Source: Acidimicrobiales bacterium
Lineage (GTDB): Bacteria; Actinomycetota; Acidimicrobiia; Acidimicrobiales; Palsa-688
Direction of reading: 5' to 3'
Assembly: GCA_035533095.1 (NCBI GenBank)
Contig: DATLUM010000065.1
Span: forward strand, 1-38,618
DNA length: 38,618 nt
The notes under the pieces were generated by a model that had not been told where the DNA came from, ran no database searches, and saw only the letters and a program-made list of their open reading frames with translations. The translations under genes were made by a program, and so were the position numbers. Below are positions 26,790 through 34,324 of this stretch, one piece after another (positions within the stretch are counted from its first letter, which is position 1; each line of letters opens with the position of its first letter).

Positions 26790-27578
26790 ATGCCCAGGGC
26801 CATATGGAGCGGATCGGTCAGCTTCGGTCTGGTCAACGTGCCGGTGAAGCTGACCACAGCGACCTCGCCGAAGGACGTGCGGTTCCACCAGCTGCACGAC
26901 GAGGACGGCGGTCGCATCAACCAGAAGCGGGTCTGCTCCATCGACGGCGAGGAAGTCGACTACAGCCACATCGTCAAGGGGTACGACCTGGGCGGGGGGC
27001 GCTACGTCACGGTCACGCCCGAAGAGCTCGCGGGCCTCGATGTCGCGGCGACCCGCACGATCGACATCGAGGAATTCGTCGATCTCGCCGAGATCGATCC
27101 CGTCTACTTCGAGCACAGCTATTACCTGGTTCCTGACGGCCGGGCCGAGAAACCGTACGCCCTCCTGGTCGAGACCATGTCACGCACGGGCAAGGTGGCC
27201 ATCGGCCGCTTCGTGCTTCGCACCAAGCAGTACCTCGCGACCATGCGCGCACGCGACGGGGTGCTGATCCTGTCGACCATGCTCTTCGCCGACGAGGTGG
27301 TCGATCCTGCGGACCTCGACGTGCCGAGCGCGGCCGACATGCAACCGACCGACAGGGAGCTGAAGATGGCGGAGCAGCTGGTGGAGTCGTTGTCGGCTCC
27401 GTTCGATCCGGCCAAGTATCGCGACGACTATCGCGAGAAGGTTCTCGCGCTCATCGACGCGAAAGCCGAGGGTGAGGAGATCGTGGCTCCCGAAACCCCG
27501 GCGGCTCCTGCCCCCGTCGTCGATCTGATGGCCGCGCTCGAGGAGAGCCTCGCGAGAGCGAAGAAGCGGTCGGCCTGA
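26790..27578 (+). CDS. ku: Ku DNA end-binding protein
   Basis: A 262-residue homodimeric Ku that binds broken DNA ends and recruits LigD for non-homologous end joining. It begins with the family hallmark MPRAIWSGSVSFGLVNVPVKL and has FHQLHDEDGGRINQKRVC, DLAEIDPVYFEHSYYLVPD and YRDDYREKVLALIDAKAEG, the full bacterial Ku core. The C-terminal tail is short and Ala/Pro/Lys-rich, without the long Lys-rich extension of some actinobacterial Ku proteins. ATG 26790 is preceded by GGGGAAG 9 nt upstream. The LigD polymerase gene follows after 4 nt. Promoter elements must overlap the divergent nurA coding region. Confidence 0.95.
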   Translation: MPRAIWSGSVSFGLVNVPVKLTTATSPKDVRFHQLHDEDGGRINQKRVCSIDGEEVDYSHIVKGYDLGGGRYVTVTPEELAGLDVAATRTIDIEEFVDLAEIDPVYFEHSYYLVPDGRAEKPYALLVETMSRTGKVAIGRFVLRTKQYLATMRARDGVLILSTMLFADEVVDPADLDVPSAADMQPTDRELKMAEQLVESLSAPFDPAKYRDDYREKVLALIDAKAEGEEIVAPETPAAPAPVVDLMAALEESLARAKKRSA

Positions 27579-27582
27579 GATC

Positions 27583-28479
27583 GTGGCGGCGGGACAGAAG
27601 CGGGTCGAGGTCCACGTAGGCAAGCGCACCCTCAGCCTGTCGAACCTGGACAAGGTGCTCTGGCCCGAGACCGGCTTCACGAAGGGGCAGCTGATCGATT
27701 ACTACTCCCGAGTCGCGGAGGTGATGGTCCCGCACCTCACGCGCCGCCCTATAACCCTCAGAAGGTGGCCGAACGGCGTCGACGGGCAGTCTTTCTTCGA
27801 AAAGAACTGTCCGTCACATCACCCGGCATGGGTGGAGTCGGTCCAGATGGGCGACGTCCGCTACTGCACTCTCGACGAGCCGGCGGCGCTCGTGTGGGTC
27901 GCAAACCTCGCCGCCATCGAGTTGCACCCGAGCCTCGCCCGGGCGCCCGACCTCGAAGTCCCCACCGCGGTCGTGTTCGATCTCGACCCCGGAGCGCCCG
28001 CCGACATACTCACCTGCGCCAAGGTCGGGTTCATTCTCCGGTCGGCGCTCGAACGGCTCGGATTGGAGACGTGGCCCAAGACCTCTGGCAGCAAGGGCCT
28101 CCAGATATACGCACCCCTGAACTGCGGCGCCGGTTACGACCGCGTCAAACCCTTCGCGCAAGCGGTCGCCCAGCTTCTCGAACGCGACCACCCGGACCTC
28201 GTCGTCAGCAACATGGAGAAGTCGATACGCAAAGACAAGGTGCTCATCGACTGGAGCCAGAACACCGCGTCGAAGACGACGGTTTCCGTCTATTCGGTGA
28301 GGGCACTCGACCGGCCGAGCGTCTCGACACCGGTCACCTGGGACGAGCTCGATCACGCGCTCTCCTCGCGAGACGCCTCAATCCTGCGCTTCGGGCCACA
28401 GGAGGTGCTCGAACGGGTCGAACGGTTGGGGGACCTGCACGCACCCGTCCTGGAGCGTCGCCAGGAACTGCCCCTCTGA
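27583..28479 (+). CDS. ligD: LigD-type primase-polymerase (stand-alone polymerase domain)
   Basis: A 298-residue archaeo-eukaryotic primase-like polymerase that fills gaps at Ku-held ends, preferring ribonucleotides. Metal-binding Asp133 and Asp135 lie in VFDLDPGAP; the SGSKGLQIYAP block near 166-176 and the third acidic site in KVLIDWSQN near 226 are present. The N-terminal TLSNLDKVLWPE-like block (LSLSNLDKVLWPETGFTKG) is typical. The ligase and phosphoesterase domains found in full-length LigD are absent, so ligation must come from another gene. GTG 27583 is 4 nt after the ku stop. The gene ends in a hairpin shared with the converging glycerol kinase gene. Confidence 0.93.
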   Translation: MAAGQKRVEVHVGKRTLSLSNLDKVLWPETGFTKGQLIDYYSRVAEVMVPHLTRRPITLRRWPNGVDGQSFFEKNCPSHHPAWVESVQMGDVRYCTLDEPAALVWVANLAAIELHPSLARAPDLEVPTAVVFDLDPGAPADILTCAKVGFILRSALERLGLETWPKTSGSKGLQIYAPLNCGAGYDRVKPFAQAVAQLLERDHPDLVVSNMEKSIRKDKVLIDWSQNTASKTTVSVYSVRALDRPSVSTPVTWDELDHALSSRDASILRFGPQEVLERVERLGDLHAPVLERRQELPL

Positions 28480-28512
28480 AGAGTCTGCGCCGCGAGCGGC
28501 GCGAGCCTCTTC
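28478..28512. terminator. Bidirectional terminator between ligD and glpK
   Basis: GAAGAG/CTCTTC outer arms (28478-28483 and 28507-28512) and GCGCCG/CGGCGC inner arms around a CGAG loop make a two-part hairpin. The arms overlap both converging stop codons. There is no U-run, as is common in actinobacteria. Confidence 0.6.
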
Positions 28513-29956
28513 AGAACTCGAGCGCGCTTAGGTCCGGGTACCACTTCGCGGCGCGGTTGGTTGCCTCCCGCCAACGGTCCCGGTAATTGGGCCGGCCGCT
28601 CGGCTCAACGGTCTGCGCGGGATTCCACGTGGCGGCGATGTCGTCCATCCCCTTCCAGGTGCCGACGGCGAGACCTGCGAGCAGCCCCGCCCCGAGCGTC
28701 GTCGCCTCCAGCTCACGTGAGACCTCCACCGGCCGGTCGCAAGCATCGGCCAGTGCCTGCACGAACACCTGGTTGGCGCTCATGCCACCGTCGACGCGCA
28801 GGCGCTCGACGCGCAGGCCGGCGTCCTGTTCCGCGGACTCCAGCAGGTCGGCGCCGGAATGGGCGATTCCTTCGAGCACGGCGCGCACGATCTCCGGCCT
28901 GCCGGAACCTCGTGTCAGCCCGAACAGCGCGCCTCTCGCCCCGAAATCCCATTGGGGGGTGCCGAATCCGAGCAGCGCCGGTACCGCCACCACCCCGCCG
29001 GTTTCCTCGCACTCGCCCGCCACGGCTTCGGACTCGGCGGGACTCGAGAGGAGACCCAGATCCTCCACCAACCAGTCGATGGCCGTTCCCGCCGCGAGCA
29101 TGATCGCCTCGACACCCCACGTGATGCGCCCCTCCCGCTGCCAGGCGATTATCGGGAAACAGCCGCCTCCCCCGCGGGTCGAGAACCCCGGTCTCGAGTC
29201 GCCGGTGCACACATCGAGCATCGCTCCCGTGCCGAACGTCGCTTTGGCGAGGCCCGGTCCCGTGCAGCCCTGCCCCGCGAGGGACGCCTGCTGGTCCCCT
29301 ATGAGCGAGCACAGCGGGGGGGCTCCGGGAAGCTCGCTGGCAACGCCGAGCTCGCCGCTGGAATCGACTATCCGAGGGAGAGAATCCGGCGGCAGCCCGA
29401 GCTTGTCGAGGAGGTCCTGGCGCCAGCCGAGGCCGTCACGGCTGTAGAGGCCCGTCACCCCCGCGTTGCTCGGGTCGGTGATGTGCAGCCGACCTCCGCT
29501 CACGTTCCACGCGATCCACGAGTCGACCGTACCGAGCTTCGCGTGCGCGCACCGGTCTGGGCCGGCCTGCTCGAGAAGCCAGGCGAACTTCGTCGCCGCC
29601 TCGCTCGGCGAGAAACGGACTCCCTGGGCCTGCAACTCCAGGCACATACCGACGGTCCGCAGGTCCTGCCAACCAAGACCGGGACCGAGCGGTTCGCCGG
29701 TGGTGGAATCCCACGCGATCGCCGACGACCGTTGAGCCGTGACGCCGACAGCGTCGACCGGACCACCCGCGTCCAGGGCCTGGTGCGCGACCTCCATCGC
29801 GGCGGAAGCCATGGCGGCGGGATCGAACTCCACCAGACCCGGCATCGGTACGTGCGGAGGAAGCGGGCGGCGGCGGACGTGCTCGACGGTCGCGTCGGGG
29901 CGCACGATCGCGGCGCGCACGCTGCTCGTTCCCACGTCGATGACGAGAATGCTCAC
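28511..29956 (-). CDS. glpK: Glycerol kinase-like FGGY carbohydrate kinase
   Basis: A 481-residue kinase that should phosphorylate glycerol to glycerol-3-phosphate with ATP. It has IDVGTSSVRAAIV at the N-terminus, the metal/substrate stretch GDQQASLAGQGC, FGTGAMLDVCTG and the C-terminal adenosine motif RVDGGMSANQVFVQALAD with DRPVEVSRELEATTLGAGLLAGLAVG, the usual FGGY glycerol-kinase pattern. Some substrate-contact stretches differ from E. coli GlpK, so a related polyol is possible, but the neighbouring glpD supports glycerol. GTG 29956 overlaps the upstream flavoprotein stop by 4 nt. It is the last gene of the glpD operon. Confidence 0.87.
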   Translation of the reverse strand: MSILVIDVGTSSVRAAIVRPDATVEHVRRRPLPPHVPMPGLVEFDPAAMASAAMEVAHQALDAGGPVDAVGVTAQRSSAIAWDSTTGEPLGPGLGWQDLRTVGMCLELQAQGVRFSPSEAATKFAWLLEQAGPDRCAHAKLGTVDSWIAWNVSGGRLHITDPSNAGVTGLYSRDGLGWRQDLLDKLGLPPDSLPRIVDSSGELGVASELPGAPPLCSLIGDQQASLAGQGCTGPGLAKATFGTGAMLDVCTGDSRPGFSTRGGGGCFPIIAWQREGRITWGVEAIMLAAGTAIDWLVEDLGLLSSPAESEAVAGECEETGGVVAVPALLGFGTPQWDFGARGALFGLTRGSGRPEIVRAVLEGIAHSGADLLESAEQDAGLRVERLRVDGGMSANQVFVQALADACDRPVEVSRELEATTLGAGLLAGLAVGTWKGMDDIAATWNPAQTVEPSGRPNYRDRWREATNRAAKWYPDLSALEF

Positions 29957-31473
29957 GGTTCGGGCCACTCCTTGCGGATATCGCCGAACGGCGACGGAAG
30001 TCCCAGCTTGCCTGGGTTCAAGATGCCGTTCGGATCGAGTGCGGACTTGATCGAAGCGAGCACGTCGAAGCCGCCGCCGAGGTGGTCCGCCATGTATCCC
30101 GCACGGTTGATCCCGACACCGTGGTGGTGGGAGATGGCGCCGCCCCGCTCGGCGGTGGCACGCATGATCGCTCCGAACGCCTTGCGGTAGTAGGCCTCGC
30201 CGGCACCGTTCGTTGGGGACTCGGGCCGGCCGGCGAAGGTGAAGTAAAGGCACGCCCCGTCGGTGTAGGCGTGGGACTGGTGCGCCGAGGCGGTGATCGT
30301 CCCGTCGATCGCGCGCAGCGCTTCGGTAGCGGCCCGGTAGATGCCGGGAAGCGCAGCCCAGATCCCGGAGATCTCGACGGTCTCGACGATGATCCCAGCG
30401 CGCACGAGCGAGTCGAGCGACGGAAGCTCGTTGCGGTGCTCGAGCCAACGAGCTGCGATTCCGGCATCGAGCGTCCTCCCTTGACGGGCGCACTCCTCGT
30501 CGACGACCTTCATGACGCCATCGATTAGCGCGGGGTCGCCCTCGTCGATCACCACGAGAACCGCTTCCCCGTCGACCTCGAAGTTACGGCGCGACTCCGC
30601 AGCGTCGTAGAGCCGGAGCACGGCCGGCGTCGCGCCCCGCCGCATCACCAACCGGCAAGCCTCCAGCCCCTCTTCGAATGTCGGGAACCCGTACACGGAC
30701 CGCCGTTCGGCCGGCGGCGCCGGGTGGACTCTCAGCTGTACCCCCGTGACGACGCCGAGAGTGCCCTCGCTGCCGACGAACAGCTGTGTGAGATCGGGAC
30801 CTGTGGCCGCACGGGGTGCTTTGCCGCCGGTGTGGATCACGGTCCCGCCGGCGAGAACCACCTCGAGGCCGGCGACGATGTCCTCGATCTTGCCGTAGCG
30901 CGTCGAATACTGACCCGCGCCCCGGCACGCAACCCATCCACCGACAGTCGACAGCGCGATCGACTGCGGCCAGTGCCCGGCGGTCATCTCGTGGTTCGAT
31001 CGCAGCTGGGCTTCGAATTCGTCGCCGAATGTTCCCGCCTTCGCCGTGACCAGAAGCGAGGTGTCGTCGACGTCGGTGATCCCGGTGAGCCCGGTGAGGT
31101 CGAGCGAGATCCCACCGAATACTGGGATGCTTCCTCCGCAGACGCCGCTCCTGCCGGCGAAGGGGACGACGGGGACGTTGGCGTCGTTGCACGCACGGAG
31201 CACAGCGGACACCTCGGTGGTGTCGGCAGGTCTCACGACAGCGGTGGGGATCGCGGGGTTGGTGCCTTCGAGGGCCCACACCACCGACAGCGGCCACCAA
31301 TCCCGCCCGGCACGCACCCTGGCCTCGTCGCTGCTTTCGACGGAGCTGCACACGTCGCGGAGGCGCCGGATGAGCTCGTCGGCCGGGGTGGCTGCGGCGG
31401 TCGAGCCGGAGAACCTCGAAGGCCGGCCCGCCGCGTCCGCTCCGAGCTCGGCCGGCACGTCACGACCGGTCAT
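29953..31473 (-). CDS. FAD-linked oxidase, alkyl-dihydroxyacetonephosphate synthase-like
   Basis: A 506-residue flavoprotein of the FAD_binding_4/FAD-oxidase C class. The FAD domain shows VVRPADTTEVSAVL, PFAGRSGVCGG, STVGGWVACRGAGQYSTRYG and FVGSEGTLGVVTG. The C-terminal domain has CLYFTFAG and the triple-His loop SHHHGVG near 448-453, both hallmarks of alkylglycerone-phosphate synthase (AGPS), which swaps the acyl chain of acyl-DHAP for a fatty alcohol to form an ether. D-lactate/glycolate dehydrogenases lack the HHH loop, so AGPS-like is preferred. ATG 31473 overlaps the glpD stop (ATGA) and its own stop overlaps glpK. Actinobacteria often keep such a gene near glpD. Ether-lipid synthesis is inferred. 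Confidence 0.85.
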   Translation of the reverse strand: MTGRDVPAELGADAAGRPSRFSGSTAAATPADELIRRLRDVCSSVESSDEARVRAGRDWWPLSVVWALEGTNPAIPTAVVRPADTTEVSAVLRACNDANVPVVPFAGRSGVCGGSIPVFGGISLDLTGLTGITDVDDTSLLVTAKAGTFGDEFEAQLRSNHEMTAGHWPQSIALSTVGGWVACRGAGQYSTRYGKIEDIVAGLEVVLAGGTVIHTGGKAPRAATGPDLTQLFVGSEGTLGVVTGVQLRVHPAPPAERRSVYGFPTFEEGLEACRLVMRRGATPAVLRLYDAAESRRNFEVDGEAVLVVIDEGDPALIDGVMKVVDEECARQGRTLDAGIAARWLEHRNELPSLDSLVRAGIIVETVEISGIWAALPGIYRAATEALRAIDGTITASAHQSHAYTDGACLYFTFAGRPESPTNGAGEAYYRKAFGAIMRATAERGGAISHHHGVGINRAGYMADHLGGGFDVLASIKSALDPNGILNPGKLGLPSPFGDIRKEWPEP

Positions 31474-33137
31474 CTCGAAGCTAGCTCCTGAAAGGCTCTG
31501 CGGTCCGACTCGATCCCGGCTTCGAACGCTGCAAGCTGACGCGCCGTCTCGCCACCGTCCCACCCGAGCTCGGCGGCGAGCAGCTGCGCGACGGACGACG
31601 CCGCGGATGCCGCCGCCTCCCTGTCGAGGATGCGTGCCCTGGTCCTGCGCGACAGGACGTCGTCGAGCGTGAAGGCCATTTCGTGACGGGCCGCGAACAC
31701 GGCCTCAGCCTTGAGATACGGCAGCGAGTCCGAGATCGGGTCGGCAAGGCCAGGTAGCTCCCGGCACAGGCGGGCGATCTCGGCCGCCTCGCTCCCGTAA
31801 CGGCCACTGAGGTGTTGCGATACCGGGTCCCCGGAGTCCCGCCCCGAGCTTGGCGCCGACACCGGCGCGCCGGCGAGGCTCAGGCGAGCAGTGCTCGAAC
31901 GGCGACGCGCGCCCTTGGCATCGGGGAGGACACGGAGTGCGGCGCCGACGGTGTCGGCGGCCATCAGGCGATACGTCGTGAGCTTCCCTCCGGTCACGGT
32001 GACGAGGCCGTTGGGCGAGGTCGTGACGGAGTGGCGGCGCGAAAGGTCCGCCGTCCTGGAGTTGCGGGCGTCGCTGACGAGCGGGCGCAACCCGGCCCAG
32101 CTGCCGGTGACGTCCGCCGGCGTCAACCCGGCCGAAGTCCAGCGGTTCACGGCGCGCAGGACGTACTCGACGTCACCGGCATCGCATTGGGGATCGTCGA
32201 GGGGGCCGTCGTAGTCGGTGTCGGTGGTGCCGATGTACGTGAAGCGGCGCGAACCGTCGGGCCCTTCGGCCTCATCGGCGGCCCACGGCACGACGAAGAC
32301 CGATCGCCGGTCCCCCGGCACCGCGAGCACGGCGGCGAAGTCGCACGGGAGCTTCGAGGCAGGGACGGTCAGGTGGATACCTTTCGCGGGCCGGATGGCC
32401 ACCGGGCTGCCGGCCGCGTGCCCGTCGAGGGTCGCCACCTTCTCCGACCAGACACCGCCGGCGTTGACCACCACGCCCGCCTGGATCCGGGTGCCGTCGG
32501 CGAGGACGGCGCCCGCCACACGGCCACGCTCCTGCACGATCTCCGCAACAGGCGAGTAGTTGGCGAGCACCGCGCCGTGTTCCGCTGCGGTGCGCGCAAT
32601 CGCGAGGGTGAGGCGAGCGTCATCGGCCTGGGCGTCCCAGTAGAGGAAGGACGCGACCAGCTGGTCGGTCCTAATTGACGGAAAATGGCGGAGCGCCTCG
32701 CTGGCGTCCAAGCGTCGGTGGCGCTTGCCTATACGGATACCGCCCGTGAGGTCGTAGGTCCACAGCGCGACCGAATACGCCTTCGCCACGCTCTTTGACA
32801 CCACTCCGTCCTTGCCGAAGAGAGGCACGAGGAAGGGGAGAGGGTGCACCAGGTGCGGCGCGTTCGTGAGGAGTCGTTGGCGCTCGTGCAGAGCCTCGTA
32901 CACCAACCGGTAGTCGTGCTGTTGGAGGTAACGCAGGCCTCCGTGCACCATCTTCGAAGACTTCGAAGATGTCCCCGAGGCGAAATCCCGCGCCTCCACC
33001 AGCGCGGTGCGCAGCCCGCGCGCAGCGGCATCGAGAGCGGTCCCGCAGCCCGTGATCCCTCCGCCGATCACGAGCACATCGAACCTCTCTGCGGCTAGGC
33101 GCTCCAAGGAGCGCCGGCGGTCGAACGGCACGGTCAC
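31470..33137 (-). CDS. glpD: FAD-dependent glycerol-3-phosphate dehydrogenase
   Basis: A 555-residue membrane-associated enzyme that oxidises glycerol-3-phosphate to DHAP and passes electrons to quinone. It has the N-terminal FAD motif DVLVIGGGITGCGTALDAAARG (split here as VIGGGITGCG near 23-32), the family block ASGTSSKSSKMVHGGLRYL, ITDP-type substrate region and GLRPLVSD, plus the C-terminal DUF-like helical domain with SRRTRARILD. GTG 33137 is preceded by TAGGGT 6 nt upstream, a likely leaderless start, and it heads the glpD-AGPS-like-glpK operon, all coupled by 4-nt overlaps. Length is normal. Confidence 0.94.
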   Translation of the reverse strand: MTVPFDRRRSLERLAAERFDVLVIGGGITGCGTALDAAARGLRTALVEARDFASGTSSKSSKMVHGGLRYLQQHDYRLVYEALHERQRLLTNAPHLVHPLPFLVPLFGKDGVVSKSVAKAYSVALWTYDLTGGIRIGKRHRRLDASEALRHFPSIRTDQLVASFLYWDAQADDARLTLAIARTAAEHGAVLANYSPVAEIVQERGRVAGAVLADGTRIQAGVVVNAGGVWSEKVATLDGHAAGSPVAIRPAKGIHLTVPASKLPCDFAAVLAVPGDRRSVFVVPWAADEAEGPDGSRRFTYIGTTDTDYDGPLDDPQCDAGDVEYVLRAVNRWTSAGLTPADVTGSWAGLRPLVSDARNSRTADLSRRHSVTTSPNGLVTVTGGKLTTYRLMAADTVGAALRVLPDAKGARRRSSTARLSLAGAPVSAPSSGRDSGDPVSQHLSGRYGSEAAEIARLCRELPGLADPISDSLPYLKAEAVFAARHEMAFTLDDVLSRRTRARILDREAAASAASSVAQLLAAELGWDGGETARQLAAFEAGIESDRRAFQELASR

Positions 33138-33143
33138 GGCGCA

Positions 33144-33149
33144 ACCCTA
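33144..33149 (-). promoter_or_regulatory. -10 box for leaderless glpD operon
   Basis: On the minus strand TAGGGT lies 6 nt before GTG 33137 with no Shine-Dalgarno; the simplest reading is leaderless transcription of the glycerol operon. Confidence 0.4.
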
Positions 33150-33250
33150 GAGCCTGCGGTCTGCGGCGGCCGAGGCTGTGGTCTGCGGCGGCCGAGCCTG
33201 CAACCTCGAATCCTGCGACACTCGGACGCCACCTGGCAGGATCTGCGCCC

Positions 33251-34324
33251 GTGCTTCCCGTCCCGCGCCGGTGGTCGGACATCTCGCCCGCGTGGATGAC
33301 CGCAGCGCTGTCCGGGCGCCATCCCGGGGTCGTCGTGTCCGCAGTCACGGTCGAGGACGCCGTCGACGGCACGAACAGCAGGGCGCGCCTCCGCCTCTCG
33401 TACGGAACCGGATCGTCGCACGAAGGACCACCCTCGGTGTTCGTCAAGCGGGAAGGTCCCCTCATGCACAGGCTCGCTCTCGCCGCCCTTGGCGCGCTCA
33501 CCGCCGAAGCACGGTTGGCACTGTCGGGAGCTCTGCTACCCATCGAGCATCCGCTGACCTACGACGCGGGCATCGACCTGGCACGGCTGGCGGCGATCGT
33601 CGTGATGGACGACGTCACCTCGCTCGGCGCGCGGCCGAACCAGGCCACCACGGCTCTCACCGTCGACGAGGTGCGCGACGGGCTCGCCGGTCTGGCATCT
33701 CTACACGGCGCCTTCTGGGAGAGCCCGCTACCCCCCGGCCTACAGTTCCTACGTCCCTGGCGTCTCGGCAAACGGTGGGCGCCCGTGTCCGCTGCGAGCC
33801 TCGCCCGGGGCATCAGGCGGTTGAAAGACGGGGCACCGCGACTCAACCTCCCGCGGTCCGTCGACGCTATCCGCCTAGAACGTCAGTTCCGGCGCAGCGC
33901 CTCCCTCGCCGCAACTGGTCCCCAGACCGTGCTGCACGGCGACCCGCACCCCGGAAACACGTACGCGCTGCCCGGATATCGAACCGGTTTCTACGACTGG
34001 CAGCTCGTGCGCACCGGCAACTGGTCGCACGACGTCGGCTATTTCATGGTCAGCAGCCTCTCGATCGAGGACCGGCGCGCGCACGAACGAGACCTGCTTG
34101 CGGGTTACCTCGAGCTATTGGCCGGCGCCGGCGTCGAGCCACCCGGTGCCGGTCCTGCGTGGGATCGCTACCGGTCGACGCCGGCGTTCGGCCTGGGTAC
34201 GTGGATGCACACGATCTCGGCGGGCAGCTTCCAGCCTGTTGACGTCTGCGTGTCGACCATCGAGCGTTTCTCGGCGGCCTACGCGGACCTCGACACCGCC
34301 CGCTCCGCGGTCGCCGGCGGCTAG
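33251..34324 (+). CDS. Aminoglycoside phosphotransferase/CHK kinase-like protein
   Basis: A 357-residue kinase-fold protein. The catalytic loop is VLHGDPHPGNTY near 226-237 (Asp base and Asn), and the metal-binding Asp lies in FYDWQLVRTGNWSHDVGYFM near 247-266. An N-lobe Lys is present in VFVKREGP. The pattern is closest to the ecdysteroid-kinase/DUF1679-like branch of APH kinases, which act on small hydroxyl compounds; resistance to aminoglycosides should not be assumed. GTG 33251 starts the gene, divergent from glpD across 113 bp. Its TAG stop shares the palindrome CTAG with the stop of the converging PIG-L gene. Confidence 0.85.
   Translation: MLPVPRRWSDISPAWMTAALSGRHPGVVVSAVTVEDAVDGTNSRARLRLSYGTGSSHEGPPSVFVKREGPLMHRLALAALGALTAEARLALSGALLPIEHPLTYDAGIDLARLAAIVVMDDVTSLGARPNQATTALTVDEVRDGLAGLASLHGAFWESPLPPGLQFLRPWRLGKRWAPVSAASLARGIRRLKDGAPRLNLPRSVDAIRLERQFRRSASLAATGPQTVLHGDPHPGNTYALPGYRTGFYDWQLVRTGNWSHDVGYFMVSSLSIEDRRAHERDLLAGYLELLAGAGVEPPGAGPAWDRYRSTPAFGLGTWMHTISAGSFQPVDVCVSTIERFSAAYADLDTARSAVAGG

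Noticed and set aside
29953-31473. D-lactate or glycolate dehydrogenase
   Set aside because: The C-terminal HHH loop and CLYFTFAG stretch match alkylglycerone-phosphate synthase rather than those dehydrogenases.
32949-32971. Perfect 11-bp palindrome with a 1-nt centre inside glpD
   Set aside because: It arises from coding the conserved SSKSSK stretch twice with the same codons (tct tcg aag); position is inside a conserved protein motif, so no regulatory claim.
33251-34324. Aminoglycoside resistance gene
   Set aside because: Kinase motifs fit the CHK/ecdysteroid-kinase-like branch; nothing in sequence or context points to drug resistance.
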